Part shown: in pieces, positions 8,069 through 15,400 of the stretch
Layout of the letters: each line of letters opens with the position of its first letter
How positions within the stretch are numbered: the stretch's first letter is position 1
Assembly (NCBI GenBank): GCA_029562045.1
Contig: JAKQWJ010000239.1
Coordinates: forward strand, 1-20,120
Source of the DNA: Spirochaetota bacterium
Lineage (GTDB): Bacteria; Spirochaetota; Spirochaetia; DTKZ01
DNA: 20,120 nucleotides
Direction of reading: 5' to 3'
Notes under the pieces: model-generated
Told to the model about the DNA's origin: nothing
The model's input: only the letters and a program-made list of their open reading frames with translations
The model's database searches: none
Made by a program: the position numbers and the translations under genes

Positions 8069-9013
8069 TTAAAATTCCAGCTCCCGCCCCTCTTCGGCAA
8101 GAAAAATGTTCAGTCCCGACTTTCCCAGATGACTGTAGTACCATCGGGCGGACTGGAGATTGTTGTGCAGTTTCCGGTCGTTGTACAGGGGCTCGTGGTG
8201 GAAGAGGTAGAGGTTTCTGATGTTCCACTCCGCAGCGAAATCCACCCCCAGGCTGAAGGAGGAGTGGCCCCAGTTGTACTTTTCCACCGCCTCCCCCAGA
8301 GTGTACTGGGAGTCCAGGATCAGCGCGTCCGCGTTCTCGAAAAACTCCCGGTTCTCCGGGCTTTTTTCGAAATCCTTCTCCGTCAATTCCGAATCCGTGG
8401 CGTATATGACGGAGTTCGTCCCGTCGCTCACTTTGTAGGCGAAACACCCCCCGGGGTGGTTCATCCGCTTCCAGAAGATCCGGCCGCCGTCCAGGGGAAG
8501 GGGCTCTGCGCCGAGCCGGTGGAAGGCGGTCTTCGCCTGGGTGACCATGGCGAAGGTCACGGGAAAATAGGGGGTGAGCATCTGCCCTTCGATCTTCTCC
8601 TTAAGCCCCTCCTCGGGACTGTAGAAGTCCACGGACACCCGGGGGTCGCCCAGGGGAGCGAAGAAGGGGATCCCCTGGAGGTGGTCGTAATGGAAATGGG
8701 AAAAAAACAGATGAAACCGGGTGGGCCGGGGATTCCGGTGGACCAGCTGGGCGGAGAACTCCCGCAACCCCGAGCCTCCGTCGAAGAGGACCACCGAGCC
8801 GGGCTGCAGTTCGACCTCGATGCAGGAGGTGTTGCCCCCGGCGGTGCCGAAGAGCCAGGGGGGGAGCCGGGAAAGAAAAAACTCCCGCGCCGCGGGGGAT
8901 TCCAGATCCGCGGGGCGTATCCGCTGGACCACCGTGGTTATCTTGCTGCGGACCGCCTCCGGCGGGAGGGGGGTCGGGATCGAACCTCGGACACCCCAGA
9001 ATTTGACCTTCAT
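8069..9013 (-). CDS. Metallo-beta-lactamase-fold hydrolase (PhnP / RNase Z-like superfamily)
   Basis: Cytoplasmic metallo-hydrolase of 314 residues; the substrate cannot be deduced. It opens MKVKFWGVRGSIPTP, a start typical of a widespread MBL-fold family, followed by GGNTSCIEV (59-67), which also belongs to that family. Metal ligands visible: HFHYDH at 106-111 (HxHxDH), H186 in NHPGG, D207 in ATDSE, and later histidines including H250 and H272-273. About 45 residues lie between the opening strand and GGNTSC. I believe this is longer than usual, but that needs an alignment. The start at 9013 forms an ATGA overlap with the CxxCxxCC gene upstream, so the two are probably translated together. 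In-frame extension upstream runs through that gene and the tRNA and is not real. No secretion signal. Confidence 0.88.
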   Translation of the reverse strand: MKVKFWGVRGSIPTPLPPEAVRSKITTVVQRIRPADLESPAAREFFLSRLPPWLFGTAGGNTSCIEVELQPGSVVLFDGGSGLREFSAQLVHRNPRPTRFHLFFSHFHYDHLQGIPFFAPLGDPRVSVDFYSPEEGLKEKIEGQMLTPYFPVTFAMVTQAKTAFHRLGAEPLPLDGGRIFWKRMNHPGGCFAYKVSDGTNSVIYATDSELTEKDFEKSPENREFFENADALILDSQYTLGEAVEKYNWGHSSFSLGVDFAAEWNIRNLYLFHHEPLYNDRKLHNNLQSARWYYSHLGKSGLNIFLAEEGRELEF

Positions 9014-9468
9014 TCCGCTCCCCGCTCCGGTGAAAATTCCAGGACCGGCTCCCCCTCCCGGCCCGCCAGCCAGGCTTCGATCTCCTCCCGGGAGTGCGTC
9101 CGCCCCCGGCCTATCCCGGGGCAGTACTCTCCCATCCGCCGCCAGTCGCTTTCGGAGGCCAGGATCGAAGACCAGAAAGGGAAGCTCCGGCACTGGAAGG
9201 GCCGGTGGGGGTAAACCCGGCAGCCGCCGCTTTCCCAGAAAATGCAGTCGTAGTTGGGTTTTTCCTTCAGACTCAGGAGAGCGCGGCCGCCCATGGTGAC
9301 AGGGCGGCAGTAGGTTCCGACAAAGGTTTTCTCGTCCAGACCCACCCCTGCCGTCAGGGCGTCCAGATCCGTCCGGGTGAGAAAGACATGGCCCGGGTCG
9401 TGCCGGCAGCACCGGGAGCACCGGGTGCAGCCGAACCGAAGACCCTGGGCGAAAAAAGGTGTTTCCAT
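9010..9468 (-). CDS. YkgJ-type CxxCxxCC cysteine-cluster protein (zinc/iron-chelating family)
   Basis: Small soluble protein of 152 residues in the YkgJ/UPF0153 family, whose members bind a metal or Fe-S centre and mostly lack a known reaction. The cluster C14, C17, C20, C21 is near the start, followed by C54, C75, C83, C93 (in RPFQCRSFPF) and C116. The CRVYPHRPFQCRSFP stretch is the second family hallmark. ATG at 9468 is preferred because it puts the first cluster at its normal distance from the N-terminus. An AAGGA lies 12 bases upstream, which is rather far. It is the first gene of the seven-gene run towards rpoD, lying just after the tRNA-Tyr terminator, and it overlaps the metallo-hydrolase by 4 bases. 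This pairing may reflect shared metal chemistry, but that is inference. Confidence 0.85.
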   Translation of the reverse strand: METPFFAQGLRFGCTRCSRCCRHDPGHVFLTRTDLDALTAGVGLDEKTFVGTYCRPVTMGGRALLSLKEKPNYDCIFWESGGCRVYPHRPFQCRSFPFWSSILASESDWRRMGEYCPGIGRGRTHSREEIEAWLAGREGEPVLEFSPERGAE

Positions 9469-9490
9469 GCCACGTGACCGTCCTTCCGCT

Positions 9491-9496
9491 AATATA
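9491..9496 (-). promoter_or_regulatory. Possible -10 box for the seven-gene operon ending in rpoD
   Basis: The complement reads TATATT (5 of 6 to TATAAT), 22 bases before the ATG of the CxxCxxCC gene and just after the tRNA-Tyr terminator. A convincing -35 is missing: at 17 bases spacing it would fall in the U-tract/stem of the terminator. It is listed because the operon needs a promoter here unless transcription reads through from the tRNA. Confidence 0.3.
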
Positions 9497-9510
9497 TCGC
9501 GAGAGGGGTG

Positions 9511-9540
9511 AAAAAAAGGCCCTTTCCGAAGAAAGGGCCC
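9511..9540 (-). terminator. Rho-independent terminator after tRNA-Tyr
   Basis: A perfect 9-bp stem (GGCCCTTTC / GAAAGGGCC on the plus strand, 9518-9526 and 9531-9539) encloses a 4-base loop. On the minus strand it is followed by seven consecutive T residues (9517-9511). It begins 7 bases beyond the tRNA-Tyr 3' end, so it closes the tRNA transcription unit. Confidence 0.92.
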
Positions 9541-9546
9541 GTCCAA

Positions 9547-9628
9547 TGGGGAGAGTAGGATTTGAACCTACGAAGGCTGTGCCAACAGATTTACAGTCTG
9601 CCCCCTTTGACCACTCGGGAATCTCCCC
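9547..9628 (-). tRNA. tRNA-Tyr (anticodon GTA)
   Basis: 82-base class II tRNA on the minus strand. The 7-bp acceptor stem GGGGAGA/TCTCCCC is complete, with discriminator A. The anticodon loop CTGTAAA gives GTA. A long variable arm (GGC/GCC stem) is present, as expected for bacterial tRNA-Tyr, and the T arm has TTCAAAT. CCA is not encoded. It has its own promoter and terminator, so it is a single-gene unit placed just ahead of the rpoD-terminated operon. Confidence 0.97.
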
Positions 9629-9641
9629 GGATTCCGGCTCT

Positions 9642-9670
9642 ACAGTACTAAAGAGAGAGGGGAATGTCAA
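9642..9670 (-). promoter_or_regulatory. Sigma-70-type promoter of tRNA-Tyr
   Basis: Complement: a perfect TTGACA (9670-9665), 17-base spacer, then TACTGT (9647-9642). The tRNA 5' end lies 13 bases beyond the -10 box. Confidence 0.8.
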
Positions 9671-9692
9671 GCCGGAGCGGGAAAGTCCCCGG

Positions 9693-10268
9693 TCACCCGC
9701 CGAGGAGACCCTTTTTCAGCCCCTTGTCCGCGGGTTTGTCCCCCAGCCAGATGGCGAAAACCGCTTTCTTGAAGTCCGCGCCGGGGATGACATCCTTCAC
9801 CACGCCGTTGATCTTCACCATGGTCCCCTCCGCCGGGTCGTAGACTATGTCGTAGATCGTGCCCTTCCTGGAGTCTTCGGCGAAACAGGCGTTGAACCGG
9901 GAGACCTTGTCCGCCGGGGCCTCGAAGGAGCCGGCGGAGCCTCCGGAGCCGGCGGAGCCGGCGCGGAAACCCTCGTTCCAGGCATCCTGGATGCTTTTTG
10001 CGTCCACATCCATCAGAAAATGGAGCCGGATGGCCATGGGTCCGTCGGAGGCGACGATGGCCGCGGCGGAGGACGAGGGGCCCGGCAGGTACAGGGCGCC
10101 GGCGTAGACCTTGAAAAACACCTTGGTCCGGATCCCCGCGCCGTTCAGAGCCAGGTCCTTTCCCGCGACCCGCAGGGTCTCGGGGATGTCGACCCCCCCC
10201 ACGTCCCGGGCGGCCGCGGCGGGCGCCAGCAGCGCCGCCGCCATCAGTGCGATCAGAGCTTTCCTCAT
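9693..10268 (-). CDS. Secreted chalcone-isomerase-like domain protein
   Basis: 191 residues. A clear signal peptide (1-20, hydrophobic 4-17, ending PAAAA before RDVGG) predicts export to the periplasm. The mature part (VAGKDLALNGAGIRTKVFFKV, then YAGALYLP and a C-terminal FKKAVFAIWLGDKPAD) matches the bacterial chalcone-isomerase-like family, whose biochemical role is not established. The start is decided by the ribosome binding site: GGAGG lies 6 bases before ATG 10268 but directly abuts ATG 10274. Odd: an inserted loop GSAGSGGSAGS (104-114) encoded by imperfect 9-base repeats. The gene is monocistronic with its own promoter, divergent from the DUF72 operon, with no relation to it that I can show. 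Confidence 0.82.
   Translation of the reverse strand: MRKALIALMAAALLAPAAAARDVGGVDIPETLRVAGKDLALNGAGIRTKVFFKVYAGALYLPGPSSSAAAIVASDGPMAIRLHFLMDVDAKSIQDAWNEGFRAGSAGSGGSAGSFEAPADKVSRFNACFAEDSRKGTIYDIVYDPAEGTMVKINGVVKDVIPGADFKKAVFAIWLGDKPADKGLKKGLLGG
9931..9963. repeat. Imperfect 9-bp tandem repeat in the chalcone-isomerase-like gene
   Basis: Units CCGGCGGAG, CCTCCGGAG, CCGGCGGAG and a partial CCGGCG follow each other at 9931-9963. On the coding (minus) strand they encode the Gly/Ser/Ala loop of the exported protein. Because the unit is 9 bases, copy-number change would keep the frame. Confidence 0.7.
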
Positions 10269-10358
10269 CACCATCCTCCATGGGTAGCCGGTTGCCGGTC
10301 GGCGGGGATACACTATCCGCCGGGATGTCCCGGAGTCGGCCGACGACCGACCGGGAAC

Positions 10359-10387
10359 AGTCTACACGCCGGACCCGGAAAGATCAA
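10359..10387 (-). promoter_or_regulatory. Probable promoter of the chalcone-isomerase-like gene
   Basis: Complement: TTGATC (10387-10382), 17-base spacer, TAGACT (10364-10359). The predicted leader of about 85 bases contains a small palindrome, GGATA-cac-TATCC (plus strand, 10306-10318), that could be an operator or hairpin. The spacing matches the other promoters in this window. Confidence 0.55.
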
Positions 10388-10409
10388 TGGGAAAAACCGG
10401 GCCGCCGGC

Positions 10410-10438
10410 TTGAATACTCAACATTCGTATAGTATAAT
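10410..10438 (+). promoter_or_regulatory. Strong sigma-70-type promoter of the DUF72/ImuB-like/DnaE2-like operon
   Basis: TTGAAT (10410-10415), 17-base spacer, perfect TATAAT (10433-10438). The spacer contains GAAT-N7-ATTC (10412-10426), a possible operator half-site pair. I found no recognisable SOS/LexA box. A start site 6-7 bases past the -10 falls on the in-frame GTG at 10445, leaving at most a tiny leader before ATG 10451. Confidence 0.8.
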
Positions 10439-10450
10439 CAGAGGGTGGCC

Positions 10451-11257
10451 ATGGCGACGGTTCTTATCGGAACATCGGGGTACGATTATCTGGAATGGCG
10501 GGAGCTGTTCTACCCCCGGGACCTTCCCCGGGAGGAGTTCCTGGCCTTTTACGCCCTCTCCTTTCCCACGGTGGAGCTCAACTTCAGCTACTACCGGATG
10601 CCCGCCGCCGGCGGCATGGCGGCCATGCTGCGCCGGGCCGGGGAGACCCTGGACTTCTCCGTCAAGGCCCACCGGAGCCTGACCCACGACATCGACCCCG
10701 CCTGCTGGAAGGAAAGAGCGGCGGAATACCGCCGGGCCCTGAAGCCCCTGGCGCAGGCGGGCCGCCTCGGGGCCGTGCTGTTCCAGTTCCCCTCCTCCTT
10801 TCACTACGAGCCGGACCGGAGGAAGTATCTGGACGCCCTGCTCCGGGAGCTGGCGGATCTCCCCGCGGTGGTGGAGTTCCGCAACCCCGCCTGGCAGAAC
10901 ACCCGGGTCTACGACGCCCTCCGGATCCGGGGGACGGGGATCTGCGTCACCGACATGCCGGACCTCCGGGGCCTGCCCCAGTCCGCCGATGTGGCCACCT
11001 CCGACCGGGGCTACATCCGCTTCCACGGCCGCAACGGCCGGGCCTGGTGGGGCTCCGACGCCGCGGAGCGGTACAACTATCTCTACACCCCGGAAGAGCT
11101 GGAGGGCTGGGAACGGCGCATCCGCTGCCTCAGGGCCCAGGTCCGCAGCCTCCGGATCTATTTCAACAACCACCGGGCCGCCCAGGCGGCCCGGAACGCG
11201 AAGATGCTGCAGAAACTGGTGGAGGAACGGGAAGATGGGGCCGGACCCGGGGGATGA
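10451..11257 (+). CDS. DUF72 family protein (YecE-like TIM-barrel)
   Basis: 268 residues. Family motifs are all visible: GTSGYDYLEW (8-17), VELNFSYYRMP (41-51), VLFQFPSSF (109-117), VEFRNPAW (141-148), GYIRFHGRNG (187-196) and IYFNNH with A..NA further on (236-250). DUF72 proteins have no established reaction. ATG 10451 is chosen; GTG 10445 in the same frame would add two residues and coincides with the predicted transcription start, so translation may be leaderless. GAGGG at 10441-10445 could act as a ribosome binding site only if transcription starts unusually early. Its end overlaps the ImuB-like gene by 23 bases, so it is the first gene of a three-gene operon with two polymerase-type proteins. 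A role beside translesion synthesis is suggested by context only. Confidence 0.9.
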   Translation: MATVLIGTSGYDYLEWRELFYPRDLPREEFLAFYALSFPTVELNFSYYRMPAAGGMAAMLRRAGETLDFSVKAHRSLTHDIDPACWKERAAEYRRALKPLAQAGRLGAVLFQFPSSFHYEPDRRKYLDALLRELADLPAVVEFRNPAWQNTRVYDALRIRGTGICVTDMPDLRGLPQSADVATSDRGYIRFHGRNGRAWWGSDAAERYNYLYTPEELEGWERRIRCLRAQVRSLRIYFNNHRAAQAARNAKMLQKLVEEREDGAGPGG

Positions 11258-12416
11258 GGGGCGGAGGGTCGTCCATGTCAACATCACCGACTTCATGGCC
11301 CAGGCCGAGGAGGTCCGGGACCCGTCGCTGAGGGGCCGGCCCTTCGCCGTGGGGAACCCCCGCGCCCCCCGCTCGGTGCTGCTGGGGGTTTCCCGGGCCG
11401 CCTACGCCGAGGGCGTCCGGCCGGGGATGGGCCTGCGGGAGGCGGCGCGGATCTGCCGGGGCCTGACCCTGGTGGAGCCGGATCATCAGCTCTACGCCGC
11501 CCTGGACGGGGAACTCCGGGGGATCGCCGCGGCCCACAGTCCCCGGGTGGAATCCCCCGGGGGCGGGCACTACTTCCTGGATATCCGGGGAACCCGGCGG
11601 CTCTTCGGCCCTGCGGAGGACTGCGCCAACCGGATCCGCTCCCGGGTCCTGGAACGCACCGGGCTGAAGCCTGCCGTGGGTCTGGGGGCGAACAAGCTGG
11701 TGTCCAAGGTGGGGAGCCGGGTGGTGAAGCCCTACGGCTTCGCCGCGGTGCGGCCGGGGGACGAGGAGAAGTTCCTCCGGCCCCAGGGGGTCGGCCTGCT
11801 CCCGGGAGTGGGGAGAAAGATCGGCGAGAGGCTGGCCCTTCTGGGGGTCCGCACCATCGGGGGCCTCGCGGAGTTCTCCGACGGGGAATCCGCGGCCCTG
11901 GGTCCGGGGGGGCTCCTGCTCCGGGACCGGGCCCGGGGAATCGACCCCCGGGAGGTCGACCCGGCGGCCCCGGAGGAAAGGCTCGTGGCGGGAAGTCTCT
12001 CCTTCGAGTCGGACACCGCCGACCCGCAGTTCGCGGCGGCGGGGCTCCGGGCCCTGGCGGAGGACCTGGGCCTGCGGCTCCGGGAGGACGACCTGGCGAC
12101 CCGGCTCCTCGTGCTGGGGGGGCACTACACCGACGGGCGGCGGGTTTCCTTCCGGCTGCGGGCGCCGGAGGGTCTCCGGACCGACGGGGAGATCGGGGCC
12201 GCCGCCCTCCGCCTCCTGGGCCGGGTCCTGGACCGCCGGGTGCGCCTCCGGGGTCTGCGGCTCGAACTGCGGGACCCGGCCCCGGCCGTCGCCCCGCTGG
12301 ACCTCTTCGCCCCCCGGGAGACGGAAAAACGCCTCTCCCTCCAGCGGGCCCTGGACGGGATGCGCCGCAAATACGGCCCCGACGCCCTGCGCAGCGGCGC
12401 CGCCCTGGCCCGGTAG
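11235..12416 (+). CDS. Catalytically degenerate Y-family DNA polymerase (ImuB-like)
   Basis: 393 residues with Y-family order: palm/fingers (about 12-180), helix-hairpin-helix (LLPGVGRKIGERLALLGV, 188-205) and little finger (about 240-345). Against the DinB motif HIDMDCFFAAVE it reads HVNITDFMAQAE (14-25), so the first catalytic Asp is N16. Against SIDEAFLD it reads GGGHYFLD (109-116), so the catalytic Asp-Glu pair is G111-H112. All three metal-binding carboxylates appear lost, as in ImuB of mycobacterial and Caulobacter mutasomes. A C-terminal APLDLF (353-358) resembles a sliding-clamp-binding motif. Inferred role: a non-catalytic adaptor for the DnaE2-like polymerase encoded 2 bases downstream. 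ATG 11235 overlaps DUF72, and GGAGG lies 9 bases upstream. ImuA is absent from the window. Confidence 0.85.
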   Translation: MGPDPGDEGRRVVHVNITDFMAQAEEVRDPSLRGRPFAVGNPRAPRSVLLGVSRAAYAEGVRPGMGLREAARICRGLTLVEPDHQLYAALDGELRGIAAAHSPRVESPGGGHYFLDIRGTRRLFGPAEDCANRIRSRVLERTGLKPAVGLGANKLVSKVGSRVVKPYGFAAVRPGDEEKFLRPQGVGLLPGVGRKIGERLALLGVRTIGGLAEFSDGESAALGPGGLLLRDRARGIDPREVDPAAPEERLVAGSLSFESDTADPQFAAAGLRALAEDLGLRLREDDLATRLLVLGGHYTDGRRVSFRLRAPEGLRTDGEIGAAALRLLGRVLDRRVRLRGLRLELRDPAPAVAPLDLFAPRETEKRLSLQRALDGMRRKYGPDALRSGAALAR

Positions 12417-12418
12417 CC

Positions 12419-15400
12419 GTGTTCACCCACCTGCAGACCCACTCCGCCTACTCCCTCCTCTACGGGCCCCGGCGGGTGGAGGAACTGGTGGACGCCGCGG
12501 CGGCGGCGGGCTGCCGCGCCCTGGCCCTGACGGACATCGACAATCTCTACGGCGTCCACGGCTTCCTGGCGGCCTGCCGGGCCCGGGGAATAAGGCCCAT
12601 CGTCGGGGCGGAGATCCGCCACGGCGGTGAGAGGGCCGTCCTCCTGTGCCGGGACAGGCGGGGCTTCGAGAACCTCTGCCTCCTTCTGACCGAGCGGAAG
12701 AGGCAGGAGGACTTTTCCCTGGCCCGGGGGCTGCGGGCCCGGGGGGAGGGAAGCTTCGTCCTCACCGATTCGCCGTCCCTGCTCCGGAGCCTCGCCGGAT
12801 CCGTGGAGGGCCTCCACGCCCTGGTGACTCCCTTCTCCCGGGCCGGGGCCTTCCTGGCCCGGCGGCTCCGGATCCCGGCGGCGGCGGCGGGGGAGGCGGC
12901 CTTTCTGGATGCCGGGGACTACCGGATCCACCGGGTCCTCCGGGCGGTGGCGGGGCGGCGCACCGTCTTCTCCGTATCCCCGGAGGACTGCGCCCCCCCC
13001 GGGGCCCTGCTCTTTCCCCCCGGGGCCGCCCCGGCCCTCTTCGCCGGCTTCCCCGAGGCCCTGGAGAACAACGAAAAAATCGCCGACGCCTGCCGTTTCG
13101 ACGTCATCTTCCAGGGCTTCGTCTTCCCCCCGGCGCGGCTGGACCTTCTGGGCGGCGCCGCGACCCCGGAAGAGGCCCTCCGCGACCAGGTCCTGCGGGG
13201 CGCGGAGGAGCGCTACGGCGAGGTGGGGGACGGCCTCATGGAGAGGATCGAATACGAGCTGGGCATAATCCGGACCAAGGGCTTCACCGATTATTTTCTG
13301 GTGGTGGCCGACATCGTCCGGCGGGCCGCCCGCACCTGCGGACGGGGCAGCGCCGCCGCCAGCGTCGTCTCCTACTGCCTGGGGATAACCAACGTGGATC
13401 CCATCCGCTGCCGGCTCTACTTCGAGCGGTTTCTGAACCCCCGGCGGGAGGACCCGCCGGACATCGACATCGATTTCCCCTGGGACGAGCGGGACGGGGT
13501 CATCGCCCAGGTCATGGAAAGGTACGGCGCCGACCACGCCGCCCGGATCTGCAACCACAACCACTTCGCCCGGAGGGGGGCCCTCCGGGAAACCGCCCGG
13601 GCCTACGGGATCCCCGACGAGGAGACCGGCGCCCGGGAAAGACTTCTTCGCCGGGGCGGGGCGGAGCCGGACGAAACCTGGGCGGAGATCCTCTCCGTGG
13701 CGGAGCGGATCCGGGGTCTGCCCCGGCACCTGGGGGTCCACTCAGGCGGCATCGTGCTGACCCCCCGGCCGCTGGCCTCCTACGTTCCGGTGGAGACCGC
13801 CGCCATGGGGGTTCCGGTGGTCACCTGGGAGAAGGACGGGACCGAGGCGGCGGGGCTGGTGAAAATCGACCTCCTGGGAAACCGCTCCCTGGCGGTGATC
13901 CGGGACGCCCTGGCCTCCATCCGGGAGGGGGGCCTCCCCTTCCCCTGGGGCTCCTGGGACCCCCAACAGGACGAACCCACCCGGGACCTCCTGGCCCGGG
14001 GGGACACCATGGGCGTCTTCTACATCGAAAGCCCCGCCATGCGCCGGCTCCAGCAGAAAACCCGGAAAGGGGACTTCGACCACATCGTCATCCACTCCTC
14101 CATCATCCGGCCCGCGGCGAACCGGTACATCAACGACTATGTCCGCCGTCTCCGGGGCGAGGCCTGGGAGCCGCTGCACCCGGCGCTGGACGAGCTTCTG
14201 GCGGACACCTGCGGGATCATGGTCTATCAGGAGGACGTCTCGAAGGCCGCCTCGGCCATAGCCGGCTTCTCCGACGCCGACGCCGACGGGCTCCGGAAGA
14301 TCATGTCCAAAAAGAACAAGGAGGCCCGGCTGGCGGAATACCGGCGCATGTTCTTCGCCGGGGCGGGGAGGAACGGGGTGTCCCCGGAACAGACCGAAAA
14401 GATCTGGAGCATGATCCTCTCCTTCGACGGCTACTCCTTCTGCAAGCCCCACAGCGCCTCCTACGCCATGGTCTCCTTCCAGAGCGCCTACCTGAAGGCC
14501 CACTATCCCGGGGAGTTCATGGCGGCGGTGATCTCCAACCGGGGGGGCTACTACACCACCGCCGCCTATGTGGGGGAGGCCCGGCGCATGGGCCTCCGGA
14601 TCCTGCCCCCGGACCTGAACGAAAGCTTCGTCCCCTTCACCGGCAGGGGCCGGGACCTCCGGGTGGGGCTCCAGGGGATCCGGGGCCTGCGCCGGGAGAC
14701 CGGGGAGCGGATCACGGCGGAGCGGGAAAAAGGAGGCCCCTTCGCGGATCTGGAGGATTTCCGCCGCCGGATTCCCCTGTGCGCGGGGGAGGCGGAGGCC
14801 CTCACCTCGGCGGGGGCGGCGGACTCCCTGGGGGGCGGCATGAACCGGGCGCAGCAGCTCTGGGCCCTCATCGGTCCCGGGACTCCTTCCGGAAGCGGCT
14901 CCGAGGGCACAGCCCCCGGGGGCAGCGCGGTGCGGGGGGCCGGGAACGGGAACCCGGGAGGCGGCCGTGACGACGGCCCCGGCAGAGGGGGCGCCCGGGG
15001 AAGCGGACCCGGTGACGCGCGCCCGGGGCAGCTCGAACTGTTCTCCGTCCCGCGCCGGGAGCGCCGGTTCCCCGACCCGGGGGAGAGGGTCCGTCTGACG
15101 AACCAGTACGCCCGGCTGGGCTTCCTGCCCGACCGCTCACCCCTGTGGTTCTGGAAGGGCCCCCTGTCCGGGGTCCGCCGCATCCGGGGGAAGGACATGG
15201 CGGCTCATCGGGGGAAGGAAGCGGCGCTGGCGGGGATGCTGGTCACGGCGAAGGAGATCCTGACCATGGACGGCAAACCCATGGAGTTCGTCACCTTCGA
15301 GGACGAGGAGTCGATCTTCGAAACCGTATTTTTTCCCGACGTTTTCGCGCGGTACGGCGCCCTCCTGGACGACGAGGCTCCCTTCGTTCTGCGGGGGACG

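Noticed and set aside
9014..9670. Upstream in-frame extension of the metallo-hydrolase to 533 residues
   Set aside because: It would run through the CxxCxxCC gene, the terminator and the tRNA-Tyr gene; the family start MKVKFWGVRGSIPTP is at 9013.
10269..10450. SOS/LexA box ahead of the polymerase operon
   Set aside because: No CTGT-N8-ACAG, GAAC-N4-GTTC or TTTG-N5-CAAA type palindrome found; only a weak GAAT-N7-ATTC pair in the promoter spacer.
12125..13741. Minus-strand open frame of 538 codons opposite the DnaE2-like gene
   Set aside because: Gly/Pro/Arg-rich shadow typical of high-GC coding DNA; no motif, start site or ribosome binding site.
12646..14970. Second plus-strand open frame of 774 codons inside the DnaE2-like gene
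   Set aside because: Out-of-frame shadow with Gly/Pro/Arg-rich translation; the polymerase frame carries every expected motif.
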